Shown: positions 15,203 to 23,504 of the stretch, piece by piece | Position numbering within the stretch: the first letter of the stretch is position 1 | Layout: the number at the start of each line of letters is the position of its first letter | From: JAKPPT01 sp964630305 | GTDB taxonomy: Bacteria; Spirochaetota; Spirochaetia; Treponematales; UBA12059 | Length of the DNA stretch: 32,317 nucleotides | Assembly: GCA_964630305.1 (NCBI GenBank) | Contig: CAZVTR010000030.1 | Span: forward strand, 1-32,317 | Direction of reading: 5' to 3' | The notes under the pieces: model-generated | Told to the model about the DNA's origin: nothing | The model's input: only the letters and a program-made list of their open reading frames with translations | Database searches by the model: none | Made by a program: the position numbers and the translations under genes

Positions 15203-16156
15203 ATGAAACCACGATTGGTTGCAATTGGTAATGCACTCCTCGATTATTTTTACTTTGTATCAGCGCCATATACATATAGTCCGCCCTCAATGGAACATGA
15301 GATTCTTGATGCTCTGCTAAAAGAATTTTCCGAAGAAGGTGTTGTCGTGGCAGGCGGCTGTGCAACAAACTGTGCACGAATATTCTGGGCATTAGGCGGC
15401 GAATCATTACTCGTAGGCTGTGTCGGCACTGATACAGAATCGGAATTTTATAAAAAAGAACTCGATTCTGTGGGAATACCCTATATTTTATATACAAAAG
15501 AAGGAAGAACTGGAAAATTTATTGTAATTATTAGCGAAAAAGAACGCACGGTGTTTGTAAACTCCGGTGTAGCCTCACAGTTTACTGTACCGTATGACAC
15601 GTTACTTGCTATTGCAGCACAGGCAGATATTGTGCATATTGACGGGTTTATTGGCACCGATAGCGATAATTTGAAAGAGCTTATAACTAATCTTGGTAAA
15701 ATTGGAAAACCGTTTTCGTTTGATGCTGGCGGCAGAAAAATCTGTTTAAAAAATAAAGAGCTTTTTAAAAAGATTATCAATAAAGCGCGCTATACATTTG
15801 TAAACCGTGATGAATATGAAGCGTTGTTTGATGCCCCCGTTGAAAAAAGCCTGGAAACAGTTTCTCAATCAATTCCAGGTTTACTCATTGTAAAACGGGA
15901 TGCACAGGGAGCTGTGTGTTTTACTAATGGTAATTTTATTGAGAGTCCTGTACGTTCCATTAAACCACTCGATGAAACCGGTGCCGGAGATAGTTTTGCA
16001 GCCGGCTTTTTATATGGCATGCTTTCGGGACTTTCTTTACCGGTGAGCATGCGATTCGGTAATGCAATTGCAAGCCATGTTATTAGTATCCCTGGAATTA
16101 AAATAAATGATACCTATTTGCAAAGGATTGCCAAATTATTTATTTCTGCTTCGTAA
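15203..16156 (+). CDS. PfkB-family carbohydrate/nucleoside kinase
   Basis: PfkB-family kinases phosphorylate sugars or nucleosides such as ribose, fructose, 2-keto-3-deoxygluconate or adenosine. The 317-residue protein starts with LVAIGNALLDYF, has a substrate-side Gly-Gly segment VVVAGGCATNCARIFWALGG (about 48-67), and ends with the ATP-site signature DETGAGDSFAAGF (257-269). The catalytic base is Asp263. The substrate cannot be named; the opening IGNALLD and GGCATN are also seen in adenosine-kinase-like members. No Shine-Dalgarno is present, and the start is fixed by homology to the family N-terminus and by the -10 element 6 nt upstream. lon follows after 160 nt. Confidence 0.9.
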   Translation: MKPRLVAIGNALLDYFYFVSAPYTYSPPSMEHEILDALLKEFSEEGVVVAGGCATNCARIFWALGGESLLVGCVGTDTESEFYKKELDSVGIPYILYTKEGRTGKFIVIISEKERTVFVNSGVASQFTVPYDTLLAIAAQADIVHIDGFIGTDSDNLKELITNLGKIGKPFSFDAGGRKICLKNKELFKKIINKARYTFVNRDEYEALFDAPVEKSLETVSQSIPGLLIVKRDAQGAVCFTNGNFIESPVRSIKPLDETGAGDSFAAGFLYGMLSGLSLPVSMRFGNAIASHVISIPGIKINDTYLQRIAKLFISAS

Positions 16157-16264
16157 GACCAATTACTTGCCTTATAGCCCTGTTTTTTATTATCTTGGGT
16201 ATAGAATTCATTGTTTTGAGCATGTTTTTTGTACTATTGCATCATTTTAGCAATTTTTATATAT

Positions 16265-16283
16265 GAAAACCACTACGGTTTTC
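16265..16283. repeat. Inverted repeat upstream of lon
   Basis: GAAAACC (16265-16271) and GGTTTTC (16277-16283) form a perfect 7-bp inverted repeat with a 5-nt spacer ACTAC, 33 nt before the lon start codon. No T-tract follows, so it is not a typical terminator. It could be an operator or a 5' mRNA hairpin. It does not match CIRCE or CtsR sites. The rest of the 160-nt gap is AT-rich without a clear promoter. Confidence 0.5.
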
Positions 16284-16316
16284 GAACTATATTACTGACA
16301 ACGTATGGAGTACACT

Positions 16317-18671
16317 ATGGCTGAAAATCAAATTATTCCAATAGAAATGGTTCTTCCCCATAAAATTCCTATTATCCCTTTAAACGGGAAACCTATTTTT
16401 CCAGGTATTTTTACACCAATTTTGCTGAGCAACGCTGATGATATAGCAGCCGTCAATGAAGCACTTAATACCAATGGCGGTATTTTGGGCATGGTTCTTG
16501 TTAAACAGGAAGCAAGCCCAATGACTATCGAAAACCTCTATGAGATAGGGACGGTTGCAAAAATCGTAAAACGAATCAATCTTCCCGATGATACGATTAA
16601 CATTTTTATTTCTACACTCAAACGTTTCAAAATAAAAAAAGCTTTAAGCAAAGAACCCCCGCTTATGGCTGCTGTTGAATACCTGGATGATGAGGGTGAG
16701 GTAGGGGATGAAATAAAAGCTCTTACTCGTGCACTCATTTCAGAAATGAAGCAGATAACAGAAAACAATCCGCTCTTTTCTGAAGAAATGCGCTTAAACA
16801 TGGTAAATATTGATCATCCCGGGAAAATAGCAGATTTTTTTACCAGCATACTTAATATTGAAAAAGAAGAACAGCAGAAAATTCTTGAAACGCTTGACAT
16901 TCATGAGCGCATGGAAAAAGTACTCATGTTTATTAAGCGCGAACAAGAGCTATTAAGAATACAAAAGAAAATTCAATCCGAAATTAATGAAAAAATAGAA
17001 AAGAGCCAGCGTGAATATTTTTTACGAGAAGAACTTAAAGCAATTAAGCAAGAACTCGGCATGCCGGGAGATGCAAAATCCTCTGATTATCAAAAGTTTA
17101 AAGAAAAAATTGATTCTTTTAAATTCACTGGAGAGATTTTAGAAACTGTTACGCAGGAACTAGAAAAGTTCTCTCTCATGGATCTTAATTCAAGTGAATA
17201 TATTGTTACAAGGAATTGGCTCGATTTAATATGTTCTTTGCCTTGGAATCAGACTTCTAACAAAGAGTTTAATCTTGAGGAAGCAGTAAAAATACTGGAA
17301 GCGGATCATTATGGCCTTAAAGATGTCAAAGAACGAATTGCTGAATACCTTGCTGTGAGAAAACTCAAAGGCGACAGTAAAGGATCTATTCTCTGTCTCG
17401 TTGGACCTCCTGGTGTTGGTAAAACCAGCATAGGCCGGTCTGTTGCTCGTGCGCTCGGTAAAGAATTTTTTAGGTTCTCTGTTGGCGGTATGCGTGATGA
17501 AGCAGAGATAAAAGGACACAGGAGAACATACATTGGGGCACTGCCTGGGAAAATCATACAAGGCTTAAAAATAACAAAAATAAAAGATCCAGTTTTTATG
17601 ATTGATGAAGTTGACAAAATGGGAGTAAGCTATCAGGGAGATCCATCAAGCGCTCTCCTTGAAGTGCTTGATCCCGAACAAAATTTTTCATTCAGAGATC
17701 ATTATCTCGATTTGCCGTTTGATGTTTCCAATGTGTTCTTTATCGTAACTGCAAACACACTCGATACCATACCCGCACCTTTGAGGGATCGCATGGAAAT
17801 AATTCAGATTCCCGGATATATCGATAGTGAGAAAATCGAAATTGCAAAAAATTATCTCATACCCAAAAGCCTGGAAAGAAACGGGCTCAAAAAAAATCAA
17901 GTAAAATATACCCGTGATGCACTCCTTGCTATCGCAGAAGGCTATGCACGCGAAGCTGGCGTCCGTAACTTTGAAAAGCTTATCGATAAAATTCACCGGA
18001 AAATTGCGTATACGCATGTTATGAAGCAAACCAACGCAAAAGATAAGGTAATTGTCGACAAAAAGTCTCTTGAAAAATATCTTGGCAAAGAACGGTTTGA
18101 TTTTGAAGATGTAAAACGCGCTACCATACCTGGAACAGCAATTGGACTTGCCTGGACAAGCATGGGCGGAGAAACGCTCATTATCGAGGCTGTCGCAAAT
18201 CCCGGAAAAGAAGGGTTTAAGTTAAGCGGTCAGATGGGCAGTGTCATGCAGGAATCAGCCGGAATTGCTTATACCTGGGTGAGGCACTATAGTGCAGAAA
18301 AATATAATATACCAGCTTCTTATTTTGAAGAGCGGCAAATACATCTGCATATACCTGAAGGTGCAACACCAAAAGATGGGCCGTCTGCAGGTATTACCAT
18401 GGCTACGGCACTCATGTCACTTGTGCTTAACAGAAAAATAACCGATAGGCTTGCAATGACAGGTGAATTATCATTAACCGGTCAGGTGCTTCCGATAGGC
18501 GGGTTGCGGGAAAAAACTGTTGCTGCAAAACGGAATAAAATAAACAAAATCATCATTCCTAAGAACAATGTAAAAGATCTTGAAGAAATACCTGAAAACG
18601 TTAAAAAAGGAATAACGTTTTATCCTGTGGAGCACATGGAAGAAGTACTTGCAATAGCCTTGCCGGATTAA
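16317..18671 (+). CDS. lon: ATP-dependent protease Lon
   Basis: Lon is a cytoplasmic AAA+ serine protease that degrades misfolded and regulatory proteins. The 784-residue chain has the three usual parts. The N-terminal LON domain opens with IPIIPLNGKPIFPGIFTPI and continues through helical segments to about 300. The AAA+ module carries Walker A GPPGVGKT (363-370), FMIDEVDKM and sensor residues. The C-terminal protease domain has the Ser690-Lys733 dyad in KDGPSAGITMA and GGLREKTVAAK. ATG 16317 is chosen because GGAG (16307-16310) lies 6 nt upstream; an in-frame ATG at 16305 would start on that site. A two-way terminator follows. Confidence 0.97.
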   Translation: MAENQIIPIEMVLPHKIPIIPLNGKPIFPGIFTPILLSNADDIAAVNEALNTNGGILGMVLVKQEASPMTIENLYEIGTVAKIVKRINLPDDTINIFISTLKRFKIKKALSKEPPLMAAVEYLDDEGEVGDEIKALTRALISEMKQITENNPLFSEEMRLNMVNIDHPGKIADFFTSILNIEKEEQQKILETLDIHERMEKVLMFIKREQELLRIQKKIQSEINEKIEKSQREYFLREELKAIKQELGMPGDAKSSDYQKFKEKIDSFKFTGEILETVTQELEKFSLMDLNSSEYIVTRNWLDLICSLPWNQTSNKEFNLEEAVKILEADHYGLKDVKERIAEYLAVRKLKGDSKGSILCLVGPPGVGKTSIGRSVARALGKEFFRFSVGGMRDEAEIKGHRRTYIGALPGKIIQGLKITKIKDPVFMIDEVDKMGVSYQGDPSSALLEVLDPEQNFSFRDHYLDLPFDVSNVFFIVTANTLDTIPAPLRDRMEIIQIPGYIDSEKIEIAKNYLIPKSLERNGLKKNQVKYTRDALLAIAEGYAREAGVRNFEKLIDKIHRKIAYTHVMKQTNAKDKVIVDKKSLEKYLGKERFDFEDVKRATIPGTAIGLAWTSMGGETLIIEAVANPGKEGFKLSGQMGSVMQESAGIAYTWVRHYSAEKYNIPASYFEERQIHLHIPEGATPKDGPSAGITMATALMSLVLNRKITDRLAMTGELSLTGQVLPIGGLREKTVAAKRNKINKIIIPKNNVKDLEEIPENVKKGITFYPVEHMEEVLAIALPD

Positions 18672-18703
18672 CAAGAGAGCAGGGTATAGAAAGAATAGTA
18701 AAA

Positions 18704-18746
18704 AAGCAGACACTGTATATCAATTAGTGATATACAGGTGCCTGCT
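18704..18746. terminator. Two-way terminator between lon and the UDPGP gene
   Basis: A long imperfect stem (18704-18721 with 18729-18746) has an uninterrupted inner helix CTGTATATC/GATATACAG, one bulge and one mismatch, and a 7-nt loop. The minus strand continues into six T (complement of the A-run near 18700), the plus strand into an AT-rich stretch. It separates two convergent genes. Confidence 0.8.
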
Positions 18747-18750
18747 TATA

Positions 18751-20265
18751 TTAATCTTCTGCTTGCCATTTCCCATTTACGAGTTTTAGATTACAGGGAC
18801 CGCACAGTACTGCATGGATTCCTTCCTGCATGAGTTTTGCCGTGTCTGCAAATTCTTTTGGAAGAGAGTTAGTGTTGCTCCAGCTTCCCAGTATAGTTTC
18901 AGTGAGCATTTTAGCTGCAAGAAAGCGCTGTTTCTTTTCTACAGCAAGCCCTCCAGGTTTATCCAGAAGACCTATGACTTCCCATGTTGTTTGTTCTGCC
19001 TGACTGTATTTTCCTGCATCCTTATCCTGGTCGGTGAGATGAATTGGCAGGCTCTTTATGATAGTGTCGATCTTTTTTGTCAGTACTGCTAAGTCGAATA
19101 TGCCTGCACCGCAGTTTGCAAGCACCGTTTTACCCTGCCGTTCAAATTCAAGCACCTGAGCCAGCGGTATCGATTGGCCAATATCAATAGCGGTAATTTT
19201 TCCATTGGGCAATGTGACAACAATGCCGCCCTTAACATCGAGCGGTGTCCTGTAGGTAAATTCAAACATGGCATCATTGCCGGAAAGCGCAGTCACTGCT
19301 ATCAAGATCGGGTCAGGGTAATATCCCATATTGTCAACATTGCCAAGCATTGCAAACCGGTATCCGTCGTTGAGAAGATCTTGGTAAATATTTTTTAATA
19401 CCTGGAACGATTGACCATGTCCGCCGGGCAGCGCAAGCGGATTATTAGGTTTTCCATATGCCTCAGTGAATATTGTTCGCGGATGCCCTTGTGAAGAATG
19501 AGTAAATGCGGCAATGAGCGGCTGTTTAGCTGTCCGCGGTCTTGTAGGATAGGTGCCGGTGCGTTCCATACCTTTTTTAAGCCAGGGGTGCTGTTCATAG
19601 TCTGCATATGCCTCGCGGAGCGCATCATCCGTTCCGTCACTTGTCATCTGGAAAAATGGCAGGAGTTCTCGCGGCGGTTTCCCGAACATGCTGTAATAGG
19701 TCCTCGCATGCTCAATAAGGATTCTCATTTTGCATAAAAGAAAGCTTTCGCCAGGACTTCTGTCGGGATTGAGATAGGCTGGTGTAATGCCCTTAGGTTT
19801 ATCTTTGCAGAGCGGCGCGAGCGTATCGAATACTGGTTTAATGGCATTAAATACATCGGCATTGATACTTGCGTTTTTCTTAACATCGCCATAGCTTGTC
19901 GCCGATCCGCCATTCAAAACGCCGTACGCAGTAAAGGCAAACAGCGCAGTGCCGATACGTATGAGCGCTTGGCGTTCAAAGCGCCATATGCCATTAGCTT
20001 TGGAAACAGCAAGTGTTAGAGGAAGATTTGTGAGCGCAAGTATTTCCTTTGCACGAGCTTCTGGAGCTTCAAAAAAATCTAAATTTTTACAATTAACAAT
20101 TACTTTACCATCGATAGCAGGTAAACCGGTGAACTGTATTGCGGGTTTATCATCAATTTGTGTGCTATTGATGGTATCAAGCAGAGCTAGTGTTGCATCG
20201 ATATCGATTTTCTTTTCTTTCATTGCGCGGATGAGCTCTGGATTGAGGTTCTTACTCTCTATCAT
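18751..20265 (-). CDS. UTP--sugar-1-phosphate uridylyltransferase family (UDPGP type)
   Basis: Enzymes of this family make UDP-glucose or related UDP-sugars from UTP and a sugar 1-phosphate. The 504-residue size matches the long, eukaryote-like UDPGP group and not the roughly 300-residue GalU. LNGGSATSYGD (117-127) takes the place of the nucleotide loop L-x-G-G-x-G-T-x-x-G. LPGGHGQSF (279-287), NVDNMGYYPDP (309-319) with the metal-binding Asp, and TPLDVKGG (340-347) follow the family order. The nucleotide loop deviates (SATSYG), so substrate range may differ. AAAGGA (on the minus strand, near 20276-20271) precedes the ATG by about 7 nt. The gene lies 30 nt downstream of glk and is probably in its operon. 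Confidence 0.8.
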   Translation of the reverse strand: MIESKNLNPELIRAMKEKKIDIDATLALLDTINSTQIDDKPAIQFTGLPAIDGKVIVNCKNLDFFEAPEARAKEILALTNLPLTLAVSKANGIWRFERQALIRIGTALFAFTAYGVLNGGSATSYGDVKKNASINADVFNAIKPVFDTLAPLCKDKPKGITPAYLNPDRSPGESFLLCKMRILIEHARTYYSMFGKPPRELLPFFQMTSDGTDDALREAYADYEQHPWLKKGMERTGTYPTRPRTAKQPLIAAFTHSSQGHPRTIFTEAYGKPNNPLALPGGHGQSFQVLKNIYQDLLNDGYRFAMLGNVDNMGYYPDPILIAVTALSGNDAMFEFTYRTPLDVKGGIVVTLPNGKITAIDIGQSIPLAQVLEFERQGKTVLANCGAGIFDLAVLTKKIDTIIKSLPIHLTDQDKDAGKYSQAEQTTWEVIGLLDKPGGLAVEKKQRFLAAKMLTETILGSWSNTNSLPKEFADTAKLMQEGIHAVLCGPCNLKLVNGKWQAED

Positions 20266-20295
20266 GCCGATATCCTTTCTGTTACTAAAAAATAA

Positions 20296-21300
20296 TTACT
20301 GTTTAGTATAGTGTATTGCACTTGCAAAGGCCAGTCCAAAGAGTGCTGTGTCTTCGGTTCCTGCAAGGTATACAGGGGTAGTGCTCAGTACTGGCTTAAG
20401 ACTGGGCGCCCAGCCAGCTTCAAACTGTTCACTGAAGACTTTTTTATTAAAGAGCGGTTTTATTTTTTGGCATACGCCGCCTGTAATGAATATGCCTTGC
20501 GGCAAAAAGAGCGCAGCGGATTCAGCACAATAGCGCGCAAGGAGTGCAACAAAGAGTTCGATTGTACTTCTCGCATCCTCGTTGCCGTTGAGCGCCAGGT
20601 TAGTAATGCATGCCGGACGTTCTCTGGCGGGGAGAGATGCTACATCCGGGTGAAGCGAGCCTTTTGTAATAAATTCATATATCAATGCAATGCCTGGCCC
20701 TGAAATAAGTTTTTCCGCATCAAAGCCTTCCGGATTGCGTTCTGCGGTAAAGAGCGCAAGTTCTGCGCTCGTGCTGTCCCAAACAGGAATTGCTGTGTGT
20801 CCGCCTTCTGATGCAAACACGAGCGGTTCTTTGTCATGAAAGACAGCGTATCCAAATCCTAGCCCGGTGCCTGGACCGAGCGCTACTATGGGATTTGTAT
20901 TGTGCTGCGGTTTGCCGTGTATAAGTTCATGCTGATGCTGTTCATGCATAAAGTCTTCAAGTACGCCCCAGGTCATGGCCGAGAAATCATTCATGAGAAG
21001 CACGTTTGTATTAAATTCGCTCTGTATAGCCTCCTGTGATAGCGAAAAGTTTGCATTGCTCATCGTGATGCAGCCATGTTTAACTGGACCTGCCCCGCAG
21101 AGTGCAATGATCTCAGGTTGAGAGATTGGCTCGGTGTGCAAAAAATCCTTGAGTACGGGGTTTATGGAGGTAAAGTCACCGGTCTTATACTGTTTTCGTG
21201 CTACAATAGTAAACCGATTGTTTTCTAAAAAACCGCCTGCTACACGAATATTAGTGCCGCCTGCGTCAACTACAATGATGTGTGTTTTGTTCGCGTTCAT
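20296..21300 (-). CDS. glk: Glucokinase
   Basis: Glucokinase phosphorylates glucose to glucose 6-phosphate. The 334-residue protein belongs to the bacterial Glk group (COG0837). The phosphate-1 motif is VDAGGTN (11-17), and the catalytic Asp105 is in LLMNDFSAMTWG. GPGTGLG (142-148), SEGGH (164-168) and ISGPGI complete the sugar and adenosine sites. The cysteine-rich ROK zinc motif is absent. No ribosome binding site precedes the ATG. An extended -10 element ends 6 nt upstream, which suggests a leaderless mRNA. The UDPGP-type gene follows at a 30-nt gap, which would place glucose activation and UDP-sugar formation on one transcript. Confidence 0.93.
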   Translation of the reverse strand: MNANKTHIIVVDAGGTNIRVAGGFLENNRFTIVARKQYKTGDFTSINPVLKDFLHTEPISQPEIIALCGAGPVKHGCITMSNANFSLSQEAIQSEFNTNVLLMNDFSAMTWGVLEDFMHEQHQHELIHGKPQHNTNPIVALGPGTGLGFGYAVFHDKEPLVFASEGGHTAIPVWDSTSAELALFTAERNPEGFDAEKLISGPGIALIYEFITKGSLHPDVASLPARERPACITNLALNGNEDARSTIELFVALLARYCAESAALFLPQGIFITGGVCQKIKPLFNKKVFSEQFEAGWAPSLKPVLSTTPVYLAGTEDTALFGLAFASAIHYTKQ

Positions 21301-21306
21301 GGTGAT

Positions 21307-21336
21307 ACTATAGCATAAAGCGAGGCATGAGGTAAA
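21307..21336 (-). promoter_or_regulatory. Extended -10 promoter abutting the glk start
   Basis: On the minus strand TTTACC (21336-21331, 4/6) and TGC-TATAGT (21315-21307, hexamer 5/6) are 18 nt apart. Only ATCACC separates the -10 from the glk ATG. The terminator of the upstream gene begins 6 nt before the -35. Confidence 0.6.
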
Positions 21337-21341
21337 TTAAA

Positions 21342-21365
21342 AGACTGCCCTGGTTGGGGCAGTCT
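21342..21365 (-). terminator. Intrinsic terminator of the outer-membrane protein gene
   Basis: AGACTGCCC (21342-21350) pairs fully with GGGCAGTCT (21357-21365) around a 6-nt loop. On the minus strand the stem is followed by TTTTAATTTA. It lies 42 nt beyond the stop at 21407 and just before the glk promoter. Confidence 0.85.
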
Positions 21366-21406
21366 CAATATTTATAGTTTACAATTAGCTCTTTAGGAGT
21401 TTGCGC

Positions 21407-22399
21407 TTAGAATTGAATGCGGGCAAGTACATTAGCTCCCAAATTGCCATTCGCTGGAACATAAATAGCCATTGCATCTATATAGATGATCAGCAAGTTG
21501 ATTGACACGCCGCCATAGACGCGGATAACTGGATCAGTGTGTTCTGATCCAAACCGGAAGCCTTCTGCGCTGATTTCTGGAATGGAAATACCAGCCTGTG
21601 CTAATTGGTCTTTCATTGTCTGGAGATTGCTTTCGGAAATAGGCTGTCCATCATAGGTAAGCGTTGCATCAAGTCCGCCCAGTACCGATGATTTTCCTAC
21701 TGAAATACCCGCTCCTGCATATGGAGTAATGAAGAGTATTTTAATAGATGCTTGTGCTGTAAAATCGAAAGAGCTTGTAGTAAAATCGAGTGCCATTTTA
21801 GGGTCTGTTACAGCTATAGTATGGTTTGTAGCTTCATCTGAAAAAGTATAACTTGCAGTGGGCATATCTTTGAGGGGCATGGTTATGCTGCCTGCGAGGT
21901 AATCATAGCTTGCCCCCAGCGCGATTTTTAAGCCAGCATTGATTACTGGCACACGAATAGTTGCTCCGAGCAATGTGTAATCAGCAGTGATACCGCTTCC
22001 AGCAAGCAGAGCAGAAAGCTCGGGGAACATTTTCATGCCTTTTACACCGATATCGAACGGGAGAATGAGCCCCCCAAGCTTAGCCGTTACAGCCATTGCT
22101 GGGAAGGGAAGACCATTTGCAAGTTCCTGAGGAAGAGTAGTGCCCATTGCAGTAAAAAATGGATTTAATGCTGTTGAAGGTATCATCGAAATACCAAATG
22201 CTAATCCAGCACCAAGATGTGGGAAATTGCCCAAATATGCAGTGCTCCAGACATCCCCTGTTGTTGCGTTGTAGCTCAATACGGGAGCCATTGCATCTGC
22301 AAAGGCTTCAAATTGCTTTTGGAATTCTTTTAAATCCTGTGCGCCTGCAGAAAATGCAAGTATAGAAATAATTGTTACTATCAATACGATACGTTTCAT
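21407..22399 (-). CDS. Probable outer-membrane beta-barrel protein
   Basis: The 330-residue product has a clear signal peptide (MKRIVLIVTIISILAFSAGA) with likely cleavage before QDL. The mature part is rich in alternating hydrophobic and polar short strands, for example IRVPVINAGLKIALGASYDYLAG, FDFTAQASIKILFITPYAGAGISVG, RVYGGVSINLLIIYIDAMAIYVP. It ends with a beta strand closing in Phe (GANVLARIQF), the usual C-terminal signal of outer-membrane barrels. The N-terminal mature region, FQKQFEAFADAMAPVLSYNATTG, looks helical. No named family is recognised. ATG 22399 is set by the strong AAGGAGGTT just upstream. It has its own promoter and terminator. Confidence 0.75.
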   Translation of the reverse strand: MKRIVLIVTIISILAFSAGAQDLKEFQKQFEAFADAMAPVLSYNATTGDVWSTAYLGNFPHLGAGLAFGISMIPSTALNPFFTAMGTTLPQELANGLPFPAMAVTAKLGGLILPFDIGVKGMKMFPELSALLAGSGITADYTLLGATIRVPVINAGLKIALGASYDYLAGSITMPLKDMPTASYTFSDEATNHTIAVTDPKMALDFTTSSFDFTAQASIKILFITPYAGAGISVGKSSVLGGLDATLTYDGQPISESNLQTMKDQLAQAGISIPEISAEGFRFGSEHTDPVIRVYGGVSINLLIIYIDAMAIYVPANGNLGANVLARIQF

Positions 22400-22425
22400 A
22401 GAACCTCCTTCAACGTAGTGTACAT
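22396..22425 (-). other. Nine-codon mini-ORF overlapping the start of the barrel gene
   Basis: ATG at 22425 starts a nine-codon frame (M-Y-T-T-L-K-E-V-L) whose TGA overlaps the main ATG in an ATGA. It begins 4 nt after the predicted -10 and contains the main gene's ribosome binding site. It may be chance. Confidence 0.25.
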
Positions 22426-22429
22426 AGTA

Positions 22430-22458
22430 AATATAGTGCAACTATAGTATAAAACCAA
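22430..22458 (-). promoter_or_regulatory. Candidate promoter of the barrel gene
   Basis: On the minus strand TTGGTT (22458-22453, 3/6) and TATATT (22435-22430, 5/6) are 17 nt apart. They lie between the M23 stop and the barrel start. Confidence 0.5.
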
Positions 22459-22469
22459 TAGTTTGCGGT

Positions 22470-23486
22470 TTATTTTAAGGATCTTATAAATTCATACAGC
22501 TCGGTATTCGACCATTGTCCTTTTAGAGCATCAAATATTTCAAAATGGAGATGTGCTCCATGTCCTCGTTTTTTTGCATTGATACCCGTATTTCCGCCTC
22601 TCCCAAGTTTTTGGCCAGCTTCGACAAATTGACCCTTTTTTACAATAACATCATGCAGGTGAAAGTAGCTGTAATATCGTTTTTCAAGCGGATTATAAAT
22701 GATAACGCCGTTTCCTGCACGCGGAGAAATACCTCCGCCGATATAGCTTTCCGGTGTATCTCCGCCTTTCCAGTCATTTCGGGCTGTAATAACGATGCCT
22801 GGTGAAACACTAAAAATATCAGGACCCAGTTCATTTTTATCGCGATTTTTCACCTGGGTAAAAAATATATCAAGGGCATCAGAATGCGAATAGGATAGGC
22901 TTCTTCGTGAGGGTAATGAATATTTATCCCTGGTAATTGGAATGGCATACTTCAGTGTTCTTGGTTTAGGATTAAACTCGTTATAGAACAGCTCGAGCAA
23001 AACTTCGATACCTTCTCCTTGATCCTGTGCAGTTTTAATGAGTGAGGTTATTTCTTGGTAAAAGCGCCCGAAAGCAGTGTTTTGTGTTATGTCATATTGA
23101 GCAATTAATGTTTCGCTTGATTCGAAGAGTCGTGCAAGAATCCAGCTGTCAGAAGGAATGAGAATATTGGCAAGTTTTTCCTGAGATGGATATCGTTCTT
23201 TGAGTACGGTAAAGCGTTCTAAAATCACTGAACGGTCAAGGAGGTACAGCGATGCTGGATCGAGTGCAGCTTCGAGCAAAGCATCGGGTACATGTACGGG
23301 AGTATCACGAACAGGCTGATCAAGAATGGTGAGAAGCATTGCATTGGTAAACGAAGTATCTTTTATGGTTTTTGAGGATACAATCGCTATTGATGCAACG
23401 GCAGTGATCCATAATAAGAACACCAGTAAAAGTGATACGATAATACGAACTTTTGATGGGATAGCTTCTAAAAAATTCATTTGCAA
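22470..23486 (-). CDS. Membrane-anchored M23 (LytM-type) endopeptidase
   Basis: M23 enzymes cut peptidoglycan cross-links in the periplasm using zinc. The 338-residue product has an N-terminal membrane segment (about 13-35) and a helical linker. A C-terminal peptidase domain carries NGVIIYNP, YSYFHLHDVIVKKGQFVEAGQKLGRGGNTG and the zinc motif HLHFEI. The first zinc motif is likely the H-S-D-A-L-D stretch, where His and Asp are four residues apart instead of the usual three (H-x3-D). The start is uncertain. TTG 23486 has TGGAAA about 6 nt upstream; ATG 23480, two codons later, lacks a well-spaced site but would overlap the stop of a 6-codon upstream ORF. Confidence 0.88.
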   Translation of the reverse strand: MQMNFLEAIPSKVRIIVSLLLVFLLWITAVASIAIVSSKTIKDTSFTNAMLLTILDQPVRDTPVHVPDALLEAALDPASLYLLDRSVILERFTVLKERYPSQEKLANILIPSDSWILARLFESSETLIAQYDITQNTAFGRFYQEITSLIKTAQDQGEGIEVLLELFYNEFNPKPRTLKYAIPITRDKYSLPSRRSLSYSHSDALDIFFTQVKNRDKNELGPDIFSVSPGIVITARNDWKGGDTPESYIGGGISPRAGNGVIIYNPLEKRYYSYFHLHDVIVKKGQFVEAGQKLGRGGNTGINAKKRGHGAHLHFEIFDALKGQWSNTELYEFIRSLK

Positions 23487-23497
23487 TAGTTTTCCAT
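23477..23497 (-). other. Six-codon mini-ORF at the M23 start
   Basis: ATG at 23497 encodes M-E-N-Y-C-K, then TGA overlaps the ATG at 23480 in an ATGA. It begins exactly 7 nt after a perfect TATAAT. It could be a leaderless coupling peptide or chance. Confidence 0.3.
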
Positions 23498-23504
23498 CAC
23501 GATG

